A DNA stretch of 64,000 bases from Pseudomonas sp. PDM05 (GCF_014851685.1 NZ_JACVAC010000002.1:434001-498000), one strand, 5' to 3'. Positions 54,110 to 64,000 are shown, counted from the stretch's first letter. A program made the numbers and translations. The notes: generated by a model from the sequence alone, not told the origin.

Positions 54110-56933
54110 AGTGGCGAACCTCGCCAGCGCCCGAGATGTTGTCGACGCAACGACCACAGATCTCCGGATGCTCAGGGTTCACGCCGACGTCTTCACGGCA
54201 GTGCCAGCAACGGGCGCACTTGGCGAAGGCCGACTTGACCACTTTGAGCTTCAGGCCTGGAACTTCGGTAGCGACCGCATCCGTTGGAGCCTGGGCGAAG
54301 GGTGCCAGGCTCGCAGTGGAGGTGATCAGCACGAAACGCAGTTCGTTGCTCAGCTTGGCCAGGTCGGCGCTCAAGCCTTCCTCGGCGAACAGGGTGACTT
54401 CGGCTTGCAGGTTGCCACCGACGGCCTTGGCCGCACGCTGCACTTCCAGCTCCTTGTTCACCGCGACCTTGACGGCCATCACGCCTTCCCAGTACTCGCG
54501 GCCCAGTTCGAAGTCGGCCGGCAGTTCGGTCAGGCCTTCGTACCAGGTGTTGAGCATCACGGACTCGTTACGCTCGCCCGGCAGGTATTCCCACAGTTCG
54601 TCGGCGGTGAAGGCCAGGATCGGCGCGATCCAGCGCACCAGTGCTTCGCTGATGTGGTACAGCGCGGTCTGCGCCGAGCGGCGCGCCTTGCTGTTGGCGC
54701 CGGTGGTGTACTGGCGGTCCTTGATGATGTCGAGGTAGAAACCACCCAGCTCCTGCACGCAGAAGTTGTGGATCTTCGAGTACACGTTCCAGAAGCGGTA
54801 TTCACCGTAGCTTTCCTGCAACTCGCGCTGCAGCAACAGGGTACGGTCCACGGCCCAACGGTCCAGGGCGAGCATGTCCTCGGCCGGCAGGATGTCGGTG
54901 GCCGGGTTGAAGCCGGTCAGGTTCGACAGCAGGAAGCGTGCGGTATTACGGATGCGACGGTAGGCATCGGCGCTACGGGCCAGGATCTGGTCCGACACGG
55001 CGATTTCGCCCGAATAGTCGGTCGACGCTACCCAAAGACGCATGATGTCGGCGCCCAGGGTGTCATTGATCTTTTTCGGCTCGATCACGTTTTTCAGCGA
55101 CTTGGACATCTTGCGACCCGTCTCGTCGACGGTGAAGCCGTGGGTCAGCAGTTCGCGGTACGGGGCGTGGTCGTCGATGGCGCAACCGGTCAGCAGGGAC
55201 GAGTGGAACCAGCCACGGTGCTGGTCCGAGCCTTCCAGGTACAGGTCGGCACGCGGGCCGGTCTCGTGACCCATCGGGTGCGAGCCGCGCAGGACGTGCC
55301 AGTGAGTGGTACCCGAGTCGAACCACACGTCGAGGGTGTCACTGATCTTGTCGTACTGCGGCGCTTCGTCGCCCAACAGCTCGGCCGCGTCCATCTTGAA
55401 CCAGGCTTCGATACCTTCCTGTTCAACACGCTGGGCAACGATTTCCATCAGCTCGACGGTGCGTGGGTGCAGTTCGCCGCTTTCCTTGTTCAGGAAGAAC
55501 GGGATCGGCACGCCCCAGTTACGCTGGCGGGAGATGCACCAGTCCGGGCGGTTGGCGATCATCGAGTGCAGGCGCGCCTGGCCCCAGGCCGGGACAAACT
55601 TGGTGTCTTCGATGGCTTTGATTGCGCGGTTGCGCAGGGTGTCACCGCTGGCCGGCTCTTTGTCCATGCCGATGAACCACTGCGCGGTGGCGCGGTAGAT
55701 CAGCGGGGTCTTGTGGCGCCAGCAGTGCATGTAGCTGTGCTGGATGGTCGCGGTTTGCATCAGCGCACCGACTTCACGCAGCTTCTCGATGATCGGCTGG
55801 TCGGCCTTGAAGATGAACTGGCCGCCGAAAAACTCCAGCGAAGTCGCGTAGACGCCGTTGCTTTGCACGGGGTTGATGATGTCATCGTTGACCAGGCCGT
55901 ACTTCTTGCAGATCACAAAGTCGTCTACGCCGTAGGCTGGCGAGCAGTGAACCACGCCCGTGCCCGAACCCAGCTCAACATAGTCGGCCAGGTAAACCGG
56001 CGACAGACGGTCGTAGAACGGGTGACGGAAATTGATCAGTTCCAGCGCTGTGCCGGTGGTGGTCGCGATGACCGAACCCTGCAGTTCGTAACGGGCCAGG
56101 CAGGCCTCAACCATTTCCTCGGCCAGTACCAGCAGGCGATCACCGACGTCCACCAGGGCGTAGGTGAATTCCGGGTGCACGTTCAACGCCTGGTTGGCAG
56201 GGATGGTCCACGGGGTGGTGGTCCAGATCACGATGGCGGCGGGTTTGGCCAGCGATGCCAGGCCAAAGGCCTCGGCCAGCTTGGCGTCGTCGGCAATCGG
56301 GAAGGCCACGTCGATGGTCGAGGACTTCTTGTCTTCGTACTCGACTTCCGCTTCGGCCAGGGCCGAACCGCAGTCGAAGCACCAGTTCACGGGCTTGAGG
56401 CCCTTGAACACGAAACCGCCTTTGACGATTTCGGCCAAGGCGCGGATTTCACCGGCCTCGTTCTTGAAGTTCATGGTCTTGTAGGGGTTGTCCCACTCGC
56501 CCAGCACGCCCAGGCGGATGAATTCGGACTTCTGCCCTTCGATCTGCTCGGTGGCGTAGGCACGGCACAGTTCGCGGGTTTTATCCGCGCCCAGGTTCTT
56601 GCCGTGGGTCACTTCGACCTTGTGTTCGATCGGCAGGCCGTGGCAGTCCCAACCCGGCACGTACGGCGCGTCGAAGCCCGACAGGGTTTTCGAGCGCAGG
56701 ATCATGTCCTTGAGAATCTTGTTCAGCGCATGACCGATGTGAATCGTGCCGTTGGCATAAGGAGGGCCGTCGTGCAGGACGAATTTCGGACGATCCTTGC
56801 CAATCTCGCGCAACTTTCCGTACAGGCCAATACTGTCCCAGCGCTGCAGGATCTGCGGTTCGCGCTGTGGCAGGCCGGCCTTCATTGGGAAGGCGGTGTC
56901 CGGAAGGTTTAGCGTGGCTTTATAGTCGGTCAT
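54102..56933 (-). CDS. ileS: Isoleucyl-tRNA synthetase
   Basis: The 943-residue class I synthetase has the H-I-G-H signature near residue 68, K-M-S-K-S near residue 605, and a C-terminal zinc finger C-A-R-C-W-H-C ... C-G-R-C at residues about 895-930. The zinc-finger form is the usual bacterial, mupirocin-sensitive type. It lies 14 bases after ribF. Confidence 0.98.
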   Translation of the reverse strand: MTDYKATLNLPDTAFPMKAGLPQREPQILQRWDSIGLYGKLREIGKDRPKFVLHDGPPYANGTIHIGHALNKILKDMILRSKTLSGFDAPYVPGWDCHGLPIEHKVEVTHGKNLGADKTRELCRAYATEQIEGQKSEFIRLGVLGEWDNPYKTMNFKNEAGEIRALAEIVKGGFVFKGLKPVNWCFDCGSALAEAEVEYEDKKSSTIDVAFPIADDAKLAEAFGLASLAKPAAIVIWTTTPWTIPANQALNVHPEFTYALVDVGDRLLVLAEEMVEACLARYELQGSVIATTTGTALELINFRHPFYDRLSPVYLADYVELGSGTGVVHCSPAYGVDDFVICKKYGLVNDDIINPVQSNGVYATSLEFFGGQFIFKADQPIIEKLREVGALMQTATIQHSYMHCWRHKTPLIYRATAQWFIGMDKEPASGDTLRNRAIKAIEDTKFVPAWGQARLHSMIANRPDWCISRQRNWGVPIPFFLNKESGELHPRTVELMEIVAQRVEQEGIEAWFKMDAAELLGDEAPQYDKISDTLDVWFDSGTTHWHVLRGSHPMGHETGPRADLYLEGSDQHRGWFHSSLLTGCAIDDHAPYRELLTHGFTVDETGRKMSKSLKNVIEPKKINDTLGADIMRLWVASTDYSGEIAVSDQILARSADAYRRIRNTARFLLSNLTGFNPATDILPAEDMLALDRWAVDRTLLLQRELQESYGEYRFWNVYSKIHNFCVQELGGFYLDIIKDRQYTTGANSKARRSAQTALYHISEALVRWIAPILAFTADELWEYLPGERNESVMLNTWYEGLTELPADFELGREYWEGVMAVKVAVNKELEVQRAAKAVGGNLQAEVTLFAEEGLSADLAKLSNELRFVLITSTASLAPFAQAPTDAVATEVPGLKLKVVKSAFAKCARCWHCREDVGVNPEHPEICGRCVDNISGAGEVRHYA

Positions 56934-56947
56934 TTAAGGCTCTTCGG

Positions 56948-57886
56948 TTAGCGATGGGCGCTAGGTGCGGCTAGTGCACGGGCGGCGGCGACATCCGCAT
57001 TGATCGCCGTTTTCAACGCCTCAAGGGAGGCGAAACGCTGCTCTTCACGCAGCTTCTGGTGGAAAACCACCGTCAAACGCCGGTCATACAGATCACCGGC
57101 AAAATCCAAAAGATGAACTTCCAGGTGGGCCTTGCCATCACCTGCAACCGTGGGCCTGACGCCTATGTTGGCGACTCCCGGCCACGGTTGGCCGTCGATG
57201 TCGACACTGACCAGGTATACCCCGGTGAGCGGCACACGACGGCGCTTGAGTTGCACGTTGGCAGTTGGCGTGCCCAGTTGGCGCGCCAGCTTCTGGCCGT
57301 GCAGTACCCGCCCGGCAATGCGGAACGGGCGACCGAGCAGACGCTCGGCCAATGCGAAGTCGGCAGCGGCCAGGGCGTTACGCACCTGGGTGCTGCTCAC
57401 GCGCAGGCCATCGAGTTCGACGGTTTGCGCGGCTTCGACGGTAAACCCCTGGTTGACGCCAGCGTGTTGCAGGAAATCGAAATCACCGACGCGGTCGCAA
57501 CCAAAACGGAAGTCGTCGCCGACCTCCAGGTGCTGTACGCCCAGGCCATCGACCAGGATACGGTCGACGAACTCGGCGGCGCTGAGGCTCTGCAAACGCT
57601 GGTTGAAGGCCAGGCAGAGGACGCGGTCCACGCCTTCTTCGGCCAGCAGTTGCAGTTTGTCGCGCAGGCGCGCCAGACGCGCCGGAGCGGTCTCGGGAGT
57701 AAAGTATTCCCGCGGCTGTGGCTCAAAAATCACCACGCAGCTGGGCACGCCCAACTCGACCGCACGCTCGCGCAGCCTGGCCAGGATAGCCTGGTGGCCA
57801 CGGTGAACACCGTCAAAGTTGCCAATAGTGGCGACGCAGCCCCGATGCCGGGGGCGCAGGTTGTGGAGACCTCGAACCAGCTGCAT
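56948..57886 (-). CDS. ribF: Bifunctional riboflavin kinase / FAD synthetase
   Basis: The 312-residue enzyme makes FMN and FAD. The N-terminal nucleotidyltransferase has I-G-N-F-D-G-V-H-R-G-H near residue 25 and S-S-T-Q-V-R near residue 160. The C-terminal kinase has G-T-P-T-A-N-V near residue 205. Start 57886 (M-Q-L-V-R-G-L) matches the family; a longer frame is unsupported. It is upstream of ileS. Confidence 0.96.
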   Translation of the reverse strand: MQLVRGLHNLRPRHRGCVATIGNFDGVHRGHQAILARLRERAVELGVPSCVVIFEPQPREYFTPETAPARLARLRDKLQLLAEEGVDRVLCLAFNQRLQSLSAAEFVDRILVDGLGVQHLEVGDDFRFGCDRVGDFDFLQHAGVNQGFTVEAAQTVELDGLRVSSTQVRNALAAADFALAERLLGRPFRIAGRVLHGQKLARQLGTPTANVQLKRRRVPLTGVYLVSVDIDGQPWPGVANIGVRPTVAGDGKAHLEVHLLDFAGDLYDRRLTVVFHQKLREEQRFASLEALKTAINADVAAARALAAPSAHR

Positions 57887-58005
57887 AACGCGCTTCTTGC
57901 TCATAAAGTGGTCGATTATAACCACACCCGGCCCCGGACGACAGGCAACAGAACAGGCCAAATGGATCGAATCGATAAAACAATGGTTTTATCGCCGCAA
58001 ACGCT

Positions 58006-59544
58006 CTAACTGATCGACTTGCGATTGAAATCCCGCAGGCGGAAGCCTTGCAACAGCAACATCCCGAAGTACACCACCACCCCCGCGACCACCAGCACAC
58101 CCAGGCGCATGAAGCGCTCCAGCATGTGGCCCTGGTCCCAGGCGGGCATGAAGTGCATCAGGCCCAGCAATACCGCCGACATCGCCGCGACCGCCACCAG
58201 CAGTTTCAGGGCAAACATGCCCCAGCCCGGCTGCGGCTGGAACATCTGCTGCTTGCGCAGTTGATAAAACAGCAGGCCGGCGTTGATGCATGCCCCCGCA
58301 CTGATGGCCAGGGCCAGCCCGGCGTGGGCCAACGGGCCGATAAACACCAGGTTGAGCAGTTGCGTGACGATCAGCGTGAAGATCGCGATCTTCACCGGCG
58401 TGCGAATGTTCTGCTGGGCATAGAAGCCCGGTGCCAGCACCTTGATCACGATGATGCCAAGCAGGCCGACGGAGTAGGCGATCAACGCATGCTGGGTCAT
58501 CAGGGCGTCATGGGCATCGAACTGCCCGTACTGGAACAGCGACACCGTCAGCGGCTCGGCCAGGATGCCCAGCGCCAGGGAGCATGGCAGCACCAGCACA
58601 AAGCACAGGCGCAGCCCCCAATCGAGGATACGTGAATATTCCTGACGATCCTTGCTGGCATAGGTGCGCGCCAGCGTCGGCAGCAAGATAGTGCCCAAGG
58701 CCACGCCGAGCACGCCGGACGGCAATTCCATCAGACGGTCGGCGTAGTACATCCACGACACCGACCCCGAGACCAGCAGCGAAGCAAATGCGGTGTTGAT
58801 GATCAGGGAAATCTGGCTGACCGATACGCCGAGGATCGCCGGCAACATATTGCGCATCACACGCCAGACGCCGGTGTCCTTGAGGTTGAGACGCGGCAGT
58901 ACGAGCATGCCGATCTTTTTCAGGTGCGGCAGTTGGTAGAGCAATTGCGCCAGGCCACCGGCCAGTACGGCCCAGCCCAGGGCCATGACCGGCGGATCGA
59001 AGTACGGCGTCAGGAACAGCGCGAAGATGATCATGCTGACGTTCAGCAGGGTCGGCACGAACGCCGGCACCGAGAAGCGGTTCCAGGTGTTGAGGATTGC
59101 CCCGGCCAGCGATGACAGGGAAATCAGCAATATATAAGGAAAGGTCACCCGCAACAGGTCGGTGGTCAGCGTGAATTTTTCCGGGGTGTTGGCAAAACCG
59201 GGGGCCGTGGCCCAGATCACCCAGGGCGCGGCGAGCATGCCAAGGATGGTCACCAGCATCAGCACCAGGGTCAGCAGACCGGAGACGTAGGCAATGAAGG
59301 TGCGGGTCGCCTCCTCGCCTTGTTGGGTCTTGTATTCGGCCAGGATCGGCACGAACGCCTGGGAAAATGCGCCCTCGGCGAAGATCCGCCGCAGCAGGTT
59401 GGGCAGTTTGAAGGCAATAAAGAAGGCATCCGTGGCCATGCTTGCGCCAAAAATGCGGGCCAGCAGAGTGTCACGCACAAAGCCCAGAACCCGGGAAATC
59501 ATGGTGATGGAGCTGACGGCGGCCAACGATTTGAGGAGGTTCAT
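58006..59544 (-). CDS. murJ: Lipid II flippase MurJ
   Basis: This 512-residue MATE-fold protein with about 14 membrane helices flips lipid II. It shows R-D-x-L-L-A near residue 24, N-L-L-R-R near residue 49 and E-G-A-F-S-Q near residue 57, all typical of MurJ. The ATG at 59544 has AGGAGG close upstream. It is divergent from rpsT. Confidence 0.96.
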   Translation of the reverse strand: MNLLKSLAAVSSITMISRVLGFVRDTLLARIFGASMATDAFFIAFKLPNLLRRIFAEGAFSQAFVPILAEYKTQQGEEATRTFIAYVSGLLTLVLMLVTILGMLAAPWVIWATAPGFANTPEKFTLTTDLLRVTFPYILLISLSSLAGAILNTWNRFSVPAFVPTLLNVSMIIFALFLTPYFDPPVMALGWAVLAGGLAQLLYQLPHLKKIGMLVLPRLNLKDTGVWRVMRNMLPAILGVSVSQISLIINTAFASLLVSGSVSWMYYADRLMELPSGVLGVALGTILLPTLARTYASKDRQEYSRILDWGLRLCFVLVLPCSLALGILAEPLTVSLFQYGQFDAHDALMTQHALIAYSVGLLGIIVIKVLAPGFYAQQNIRTPVKIAIFTLIVTQLLNLVFIGPLAHAGLALAISAGACINAGLLFYQLRKQQMFQPQPGWGMFALKLLVAVAAMSAVLLGLMHFMPAWDQGHMLERFMRLGVLVVAGVVVYFGMLLLQGFRLRDFNRKSIS

Positions 59545-59718
59545 TGAAAGAGTTTGCGCCTATTAGATAAACAGCAGGCGAACAACGCGCCTACTTATGC
59601 GATACTGCGCGCCTGCAAAACAGCACAGAGCCAAAGCTCGCGAGTTTACAGGTCAAGCGCCGGAAATAAATCACCCGCCTCTTCAGATCGACCACTCAGC
59701 AGTTCGCATCAACCGCCC

Positions 59719-59747
59719 TTGACAACCAATCAACTCATCGGCATGAT
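59719..59747 (+). promoter_or_regulatory. Likely rpsT promoter
   Basis: TTGACA (59719-59724), 17-bp spacer, CATGAT (59742-59747). Another -10-like GATACT with a GC-rich GCGCGCC discriminator lies at about 59603-59608, so there may be two promoters. Confidence 0.65.
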
Positions 59748-59800
59748 TCGCGGCCTATTTTGTTTGCTATTTCCTAAAAAGTCTTTCGAGGAGCTCGACG

Positions 59801-60079
59801 GTGGCCAACACACCTTCCGCCAAAAAACGTGCAAAACAGGCTGAGAAGCGTCGCAGCCACAACGCCAGCCTGCGTTCCATGGTTCGTACCTACATCAAGA
59901 ATGTAGTTAAAGCCATCGACACCAAAGACGCTGAAAAAGCTCAAGCAGCTTACGTTCTGGCTGTGCCAGTTATCGACCGTATGGCCGATAAAGGCATCAT
60001 CCACAAGAACAAGGCCGCTCGTCATAAGAGCCGTCTGAATGGCCACATCAAGGCTCTGAACGTCGCTGCAGCAGCCTAA
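59801..60079 (+). CDS. rpsT: 30S ribosomal protein S20
   Basis: This 92-residue basic, helical ribosomal protein begins [13 protein letters not shown]. The start is a GTG at 59801 with GAGGAG upstream. E. coli rpsT uses UUG, and a weak start helps its autoregulation; the GTG here is consistent with that but does not prove it. A terminator follows. Confidence 0.97.
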   Translation: MANTPSAKKRAKQAEKRRSHNASLRSMVRTYIKNVVKAIDTKDAEKAQAAYVLAVPVIDRMADKGIIHKNKAARHKSRLNGHIKALNVAAAA

Positions 60080-60123
60080 GTGGTAACAACTGCCGCGTAA
60101 CCCAGGTTACGCAACAGTTAAGA

Positions 60124-60157
60124 AATGCCCCGTACCGAAAGGTCCGGGGCATTTTTG
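60124..60157 (+). terminator. rpsT terminator
   Basis: AAATGCCCCG-T-ACC pairs with GGT-C-CGGGGCATTT around GAAA, followed by T residues. Confidence 0.9.
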
Positions 60158-60174
60158 TTTGCACCTGAAAATAC

Positions 60175-60309
60175 TTGTAGTGAGCGGGCTTGCCCGCGCT
60201 GGGTGGCGAAGCCGCCCCAAACGGTCCGCCGCGGTGTTTCAGAGAGACCGAGGTGATTGGATTTGGGGCGGCTTCGCCACCCAGCGCGGGGCAAGCCCGC
60301 TCACTACAA
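60175..60309. repeat. Long palindrome, variant REP family
   Basis: TTGTAGTGAGCGGGCTTGCC continues into GCGCTGGGTGGCGAAGCC and is matched by an almost perfect inverted copy 40 bases on; the right arm has one extra G. Arms are about 47 nt. The core GAGCGGGCTTGCCCGCGCTGGG differs from the GTGGGAGC copies elsewhere. Confidence 0.88.
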
Positions 60310-60337
60310 AAGCCCGGCCGCCACAAAATACGGGCAC

Positions 60338-60370
60338 AAAAAAAACGCCCCGAACAGGTCGGGGCGTTTT
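60338..60370 (-). terminator. slyD terminator
   Basis: AAAACGCCCCGA pairs with TCGGGGCGTTTT around ACAGG, with an A run on the left for leftward transcription. Confidence 0.9.
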
Positions 60371-60394
60371 GCTAGCAGCTGATCAATACATCGA

Positions 60395-60880
60395 TCAGTG
60401 CTGGTGACCGCCTTCACCGTGGACGTGGCCGTGAGCCACTTCTTCCTGGGAAGCGTCGCGGATGGCAACGATCTTCACTTGGAAGTTCAGGCGCTGGCCA
60501 GCCAGCGGGTGGTTGCCGTCAACGGTAACGTCGTCGCCGTCCAGATCACGGATGGTCACGATCTGCATTTGGCCGTCCGGCGCGGAAGCGTGGAACTGCA
60601 TGCCCACTTCCAGCTCGTCAACGCCTTCGAACATGCTGCGGCTCAGGGTGCTGACCAGTTCGGCCGAGTACTCGCCATAAGCATCTTCAGGTTCTACGGC
60701 AACGGTCAGTTCGTCACCGACGCTCTTGCCTTCCAGAGCCTTTTCCAGGCCTGGGATGATGTTACCTGCGCCTTGCAGGTAGACCAGCGGCGCGCCGCCG
60801 GCGGAGCTGTCGATGACCTCACCAGCGTCGTTGGTCAGGGTATAGTCGATGGAGACAGCCTTGTTAGCGGCGATCGTCAT
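60395..60880 (-). CDS. slyD: FKBP-type prolyl isomerase / metallochaperone SlyD
   Basis: This 161-residue cytoplasmic isomerase and chaperone can bind nickel in other bacteria. It has the FKBP start (V-S-I-D-Y-T-L-T-N), G-A-G-N-I-I-P-G-L-E near residue 40, an insert-in-flap domain about residues 70-125, and a short His-rich tail (H-G-H-V-H-G-E-G-G-H-Q-H). The tail is shorter and lacks cysteines compared with E. coli SlyD. The start at 60880 overlaps the opposite-strand DUF3565 start. Confidence 0.95.
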   Translation of the reverse strand: MTIAANKAVSIDYTLTNDAGEVIDSSAGGAPLVYLQGAGNIIPGLEKALEGKSVGDELTVAVEPEDAYGEYSAELVSTLSRSMFEGVDELEVGMQFHASAPDGQMQIVTIRDLDGDDVTVDGNHPLAGQRLNFQVKIVAIRDASQEEVAHGHVHGEGGHQH

Positions 60881-61169
60881 GGGGCGAGACCTTTTGCATA
60901 AGAATGAAGAACGGACAAGTCTAAACAAGGATTTGCCCGAAAGCGAACACAACCCGGACAGACGGGGTCGCACACGCGACTCGACGGTCATCGGTTTTCA
61001 TCTGGACGACGACCAACACTGGGTCGCCGAGCTCTCCTGCGGCCACACCCAACACCTGCGCCACCAGCCGCCCTGGCAAACCCGCGCCTGGGTCCTGGAC
61101 CCCGCGCAACGCCTGGAAAAAATAGGCCAGCCCTTTGCCTGCGGCTGGTGTGCGCAAGCACGCGAATAA
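60879..61169 (+). CDS. DUF3565 family protein
   Basis: The core from about residue 35 is V-I-G-F-H-L-D-D-D ... L-S-C-G-H-T-Q-H-L-R-H-Q-P-P-W, ending C-G-W-C-A-Q-A. Conserved Cys and His suggest metal binding. Function is unknown. From ATG 60879 it has 96 residues, but the first 35 are poorly conserved-looking and no ribosome site is clear, so the true start may be further in. Its start codon overlaps that of slyD on the other strand. Confidence 0.75.
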   Translation: MGRDLLHKNEERTSLNKDLPESEHNPDRRGRTRDSTVIGFHLDDDQHWVAELSCGHTQHLRHQPPWQTRAWVLDPAQRLEKIGQPFACGWCAQARE

Positions 61170-61248
61170 CGATAACCTTGGCACCTGATTCGCGGTAGAC
61201 GCTCAGCCATAGAGCGCCACCCAAGCCATGCACCTCCAGAGAATCCGC

Positions 61249-63348
61249 ATGCAGACTTTTTTTATCGCGCCCACCGATTTTGGTGTGGGTCTGACCTCCA
61301 TCAGCCTTGGGCTGGTGCGTACCCTTGAGCGGGCCGGGCTGAAAGTCGGGTTCTTCAAGCCGATTGCCCAGCCGCACCCCGGCGACACCGGCCCCGAGCG
61401 CTCCACCGAACTGGTGGCACGCACCCACGGCCTCAAACCGCCACAACCCTTGGGCCTGGCCCATGTCGAGCGCATGCTCGGCGACGGCCAACTCGACGAG
61501 TTGCTCGAAGAAATCATCACCCTCTACCAGCAGGCCGCAGTCGGCAAGGACGTACTGATCGTCGAAGGCATGGTGCCGACCCGCAGCGCCAGCTATGCGG
61601 CGCGGGTCAACCTGCACCTGGCCAAGAGCCTGGATGCCGAAGTGATCCTGGTCTCGGCCCCGGAAAACGAAGTGCTCACCGAACTTTCCGGCCGCGTGGA
61701 ATTGCAGGCCCAACTGTTCGGCGGCCCGAAAGACCCGAAAGTCCTCGGCGTGATCCTCAACAAGGTGCGCACCGACGAAAGCATGGAAGCCTTCTCCGCC
61801 CGCCTGAAAGAACACTCACCGTTACTGCGCAGCGGCGACTTCCGCCTGCTCGGCTGCATTCCCTACCAACCGGAACTCAACGCCCCGCGCACCCGCGACG
61901 TGGCCGACCTGATGGGCGCACAGATCCTCAACGCCGGCGACTACGAAAGCCGGCGCATGACCAAGATCATCATCTGCGCGCGCACCATGCGTAACACCGT
62001 AGAACTGCTCAAGCCCGGCGTGCTGGTGGTGACTCCCGGCGACCGCGACGACATCATCCTCGCCGTCAGCCTGGCCGCGATCAACGGCGTGCCCCTGGCC
62101 GGCCTGCTGCTGACCAGCGACACCCTGCCCGACCCGCGCATCATGGATCTGTGCCGTGGCGCATTCCAGGCCGGGCTGCCAGTGTTGTCGGTGAGCACCG
62201 GTTCCTACGACACCGCCAACCAGCTCAATAGCCTCAACAAAGAAATCCCCATCGATGACCGCGAACGCGCGGAGATCATCACCGATTTCGTCGCCAGCCA
62301 CCTTGATGCGCGCTGGCTGCACCAACGCTGCGGCACGCCACGGGAGATGCGCCTGTCGCCGGCGGTGTTCCGCTACCAACTGATCCAGCGCGCCCAGGCG
62401 GCCAACAAGCGCATCGTGCTGCCCGAAGGCAGCGAACCGCTGACCGTGCAGGCCGCCGCGATTTGCCAGGCCCGCGGGATTGCGCGCTGCGTGCTGCTGG
62501 CCAAACCGGCGGACGTGGAAGCCGTCGCCCGCGCCCAGGGCATCGAATTGCCCGAGGGCCTGGAGATCCTCGACCCGGACCTGATCCGCCAACGCTACGT
62601 CGAACCCATGGTGGCCCTGCGCAAGAGCAAGAGCCTCAATGCGCCGATGGCCGAGCAGCAACTGGAAGACACCGTGGTGATCGCCACCATGATGCTCGCG
62701 CTGGATGAAGTGGATGGCCTGGTCTCCGGCGTCATCCACTCCACCGCCAACACCATCCGCCCTGCCCTGCAACTGATCAAGACCGCGCCGGGCTGCACCC
62801 TGGTGTCGTCGGTGTTCTTCATGCTGTTCCCCGAGCAGGTGCTGGTGTACGGCGACTGCGTGATGAACCCGCACCCGAGTGCGGCGGAACTGGCGGAAAT
62901 CGCCCTGCAAAGTGCCGACTCGGCCGCCGCGTTCGGGATTACGCCGCGCGTGGCGATGATCAGCTATTCCAGCGGTGATTCGGCCAGCGGTGAAGAAGTC
63001 GAAAAAGTCCGCGAAGCCACCCTGCTCGCCCACGAGCAGCAAAGCTCGCTGCTGATCGACGGCCCGCTGCAGTACGACGCCGCCGCCAACGAAAACGTTG
63101 CGCGGCAATTGGCGCCCAACAGCCAGGTCGCCGGCAAGGCCACGGTGTTCGTGTTCCCTGATCTCAACACCGGCAACACCACCCACAAGGCCGTGCAACG
63201 CAGCGCCGACTGCGTGAGCCTGGGGCCGATGCTCCAGGGCCTGCGCAAACCGGTCAACGACCTGCCACGTGGCGCCCAGGTGGACGACATCGTGTACACC
63301 ATCGCACTGACTGCGATCCAAGCCGCCAACCGACCTATGGATATTTAA
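61249..63348 (+). CDS. pta: Phosphate acetyltransferase (long form)
   Basis: It interconverts acetyl-CoA and acetyl phosphate. The 699 residues comprise an N-terminal dethiobiotin-synthetase-like P-loop region (F-I-A-P-T-D-F-G-V-G), a middle DRTGG domain (about residues 215-330), and the C-terminal catalytic PTA domain (about 370-695). The start at 61249 is the family start. The partner acetate kinase ackA is not next to it: upstream is DUF3565 and downstream an acyltransferase gene. Confidence 0.95.
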   Translation: MQTFFIAPTDFGVGLTSISLGLVRTLERAGLKVGFFKPIAQPHPGDTGPERSTELVARTHGLKPPQPLGLAHVERMLGDGQLDELLEEIITLYQQAAVGKDVLIVEGMVPTRSASYAARVNLHLAKSLDAEVILVSAPENEVLTELSGRVELQAQLFGGPKDPKVLGVILNKVRTDESMEAFSARLKEHSPLLRSGDFRLLGCIPYQPELNAPRTRDVADLMGAQILNAGDYESRRMTKIIICARTMRNTVELLKPGVLVVTPGDRDDIILAVSLAAINGVPLAGLLLTSDTLPDPRIMDLCRGAFQAGLPVLSVSTGSYDTANQLNSLNKEIPIDDRERAEIITDFVASHLDARWLHQRCGTPREMRLSPAVFRYQLIQRAQAANKRIVLPEGSEPLTVQAAAICQARGIARCVLLAKPADVEAVARAQGIELPEGLEILDPDLIRQRYVEPMVALRKSKSLNAPMAEQQLEDTVVIATMMLALDEVDGLVSGVIHSTANTIRPALQLIKTAPGCTLVSSVFFMLFPEQVLVYGDCVMNPHPSAAELAEIALQSADSAAAFGITPRVAMISYSSGDSASGEEVEKVREATLLAHEQQSSLLIDGPLQYDAAANENVARQLAPNSQVAGKATVFVFPDLNTGNTTHKAVQRSADCVSLGPMLQGLRKPVNDLPRGAQVDDIVYTIALTAIQAANRPMDI

Positions 63349-64000
63349 ATGCTGGCTTTCCTACCTGCCGCCGTGCGCGGGGTGATCGCGTCGCTGTTGT
63401 TGGCGCTGAACACCATTCTGTTGTGTTCGTTCCTGTTTATCGTGGCCCTGTTCAAGGCGCTGCCGTTCGCCAAGCGCTTCAGCGAATGGCTGATGAACCA
63501 CACCCACGAAGCCTGGGTCACCAACAACAAAGGCTGGATGAATCTGGTTCGTCGCACACGCTGGCACCTGAGCGGCCTGGAAGGCCTGGACTACCAGCAC
63601 TCGTATTTGGTGACCAGCAATCACCAGAGCTGGGTCGACATCATGGTGTTGCAGTACGTGCTCAATCGGCGCATTCGCCCACTGAAGTTCTTCCTCAAGC
63701 AGGAGCTGATCTGGGTCCCGGTGATCGGTCTGGCGTGGTGGGCCTTGGGCTTTCCGTTCATGAAGCGCTACAGCAAGGCATACCTGGAGAAGCACCCGGA
63801 AAAGAAAGGCAAGGACCTGGAAACCACCCGCAAGACCTGTGCGAAGTTTCGCGACAACCCGGTGGGTATTTTCAACTTTGCTGAAGGCACGCGGTTTACC
63901 CCGGGCAAGCATGCGCAGCAGAAATCGCCGTTCCGCTATCTGCTCAAGCCCAAGGCCGGCGGCATTGCGTTTGTGCTGGATGCGATGGGGGAGCAGTTGA
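63349..64000 (+). CDS. Lysophospholipid acyltransferase (partial, cut by window end)
   Basis: At least 217 residues of a PlsC-family membrane acyltransferase are present. There is an N-terminal helix (residues 10-35), catalytic N-H-Q-S-W-V-D with H92 and D97, and F-A-E-G-T-R-F-T-P near residue 183. It is similar to YihG-type enzymes that remodel acyl chains. It starts one base after the pta stop, so it is probably co-transcribed. The 3' end lies outside the window. Confidence 0.9.
   Translation, partial: MLAFLPAAVRGVIASLLLALNTILLCSFLFIVALFKALPFAKRFSEWLMNHTHEAWVTNNKGWMNLVRRTRWHLSGLEGLDYQHSYLVTSNHQSWVDIMVLQYVLNRRIRPLKFFLKQELIWVPVIGLAWWALGFPFMKRYSKAYLEKHPEKKGKDLETTRKTCAKFRDNPVGIFNFAEGTRFTPGKHAQQKSPFRYLLKPKAGGIAFVLDAMGEQL

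Noticed and set aside
54030..56912. 960-residue open frame opposite ileS
   Set aside because: Shadow of ileS; no domain and antisense composition.

Overview
The window is about 64 kb of a GC-rich gammaproteobacterial chromosome. It is almost certainly Pseudomonas of the fluorescens/putida type. The signs are the gene order (speC, piuC-piuA-piuB; mcp-ampE-ampD-nadC-tRNA-Thr-pilA; clpB-pgeF-rluD, bamD; minor pilins-ispH-fkpB-lspA-ileS-ribF-murJ, rpsT), the fused EIIA-HPr-EI fructose PTS under Cra, and many copies of the fluorescens-group REP palindrome (GTGGGAGCGGGCTTGC type). No phage, integrase or insertion sequence was seen. This is core chromosome with small accessory touches.

Layout. 0-1 kb: the end of an unidentified gene and two 81-residue secreted proteins with acidic tails. 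1-8 kb: prfC, a four-gene osmoprotectant ABC importer, and speC behind a long leader that contains an intrinsic terminator. 8-16 kb: a HicAB toxin-antitoxin pair with a clear palindromic operator, then an iron-uptake block (Sel1-repeat protein, piuC, piuA, piuB). 16-25 kb: a PhoD phosphatase, fruBKA, divergent cra with an exact Pseudomonas-type Cra box, and a TatD-family hydrolase. 25-32 kb: a chemoreceptor, ampD-ampE, a DUF1631 protein and nadC. 32-41 kb: tRNA-Thr, a pilin-glycosylating ligase candidate (tfpO-like) and pilA facing divergent pilC-pilD-coaE-yacG, then small conserved proteins and ndh. 41-47 kb: a tRNA operon (Asn-Pro-Lys-Pro), clpB with a sigma-32 promoter, pgeF, rluD and bamD. 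47-52 kb: thiO and minor pilin genes. 52-60 kb: ispH, fkpB, lspA, ileS, ribF, murJ and rpsT. 60-64 kb: slyD, a DUF3565 protein, pta, and an acyltransferase cut by the window end.

The most interesting theme is a pared-down type IV pilus inventory. The pilin, platform protein PilC, prepilin peptidase, four minor pilins and a GspH/FimT-like pseudopilin are present. Genes that sit in these same slots in P. aeruginosa are absent: pilB next to pilC, pilS-pilR after bamD, and pilY1/pilY2 between pilX and pilE. The pilin also lacks the C-terminal serine used by the classical TfpO glycosylation system. Other points worth a second look are the terminator-containing leader of speC, the HicAB operator, a tRNA-Thr without an encoded CCA, slyD and DUF3565 genes whose start codons overlap head to head, and pta without ackA beside it. 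Comparisons with P. aeruginosa and P. putida gene order are from memory, not from a search.
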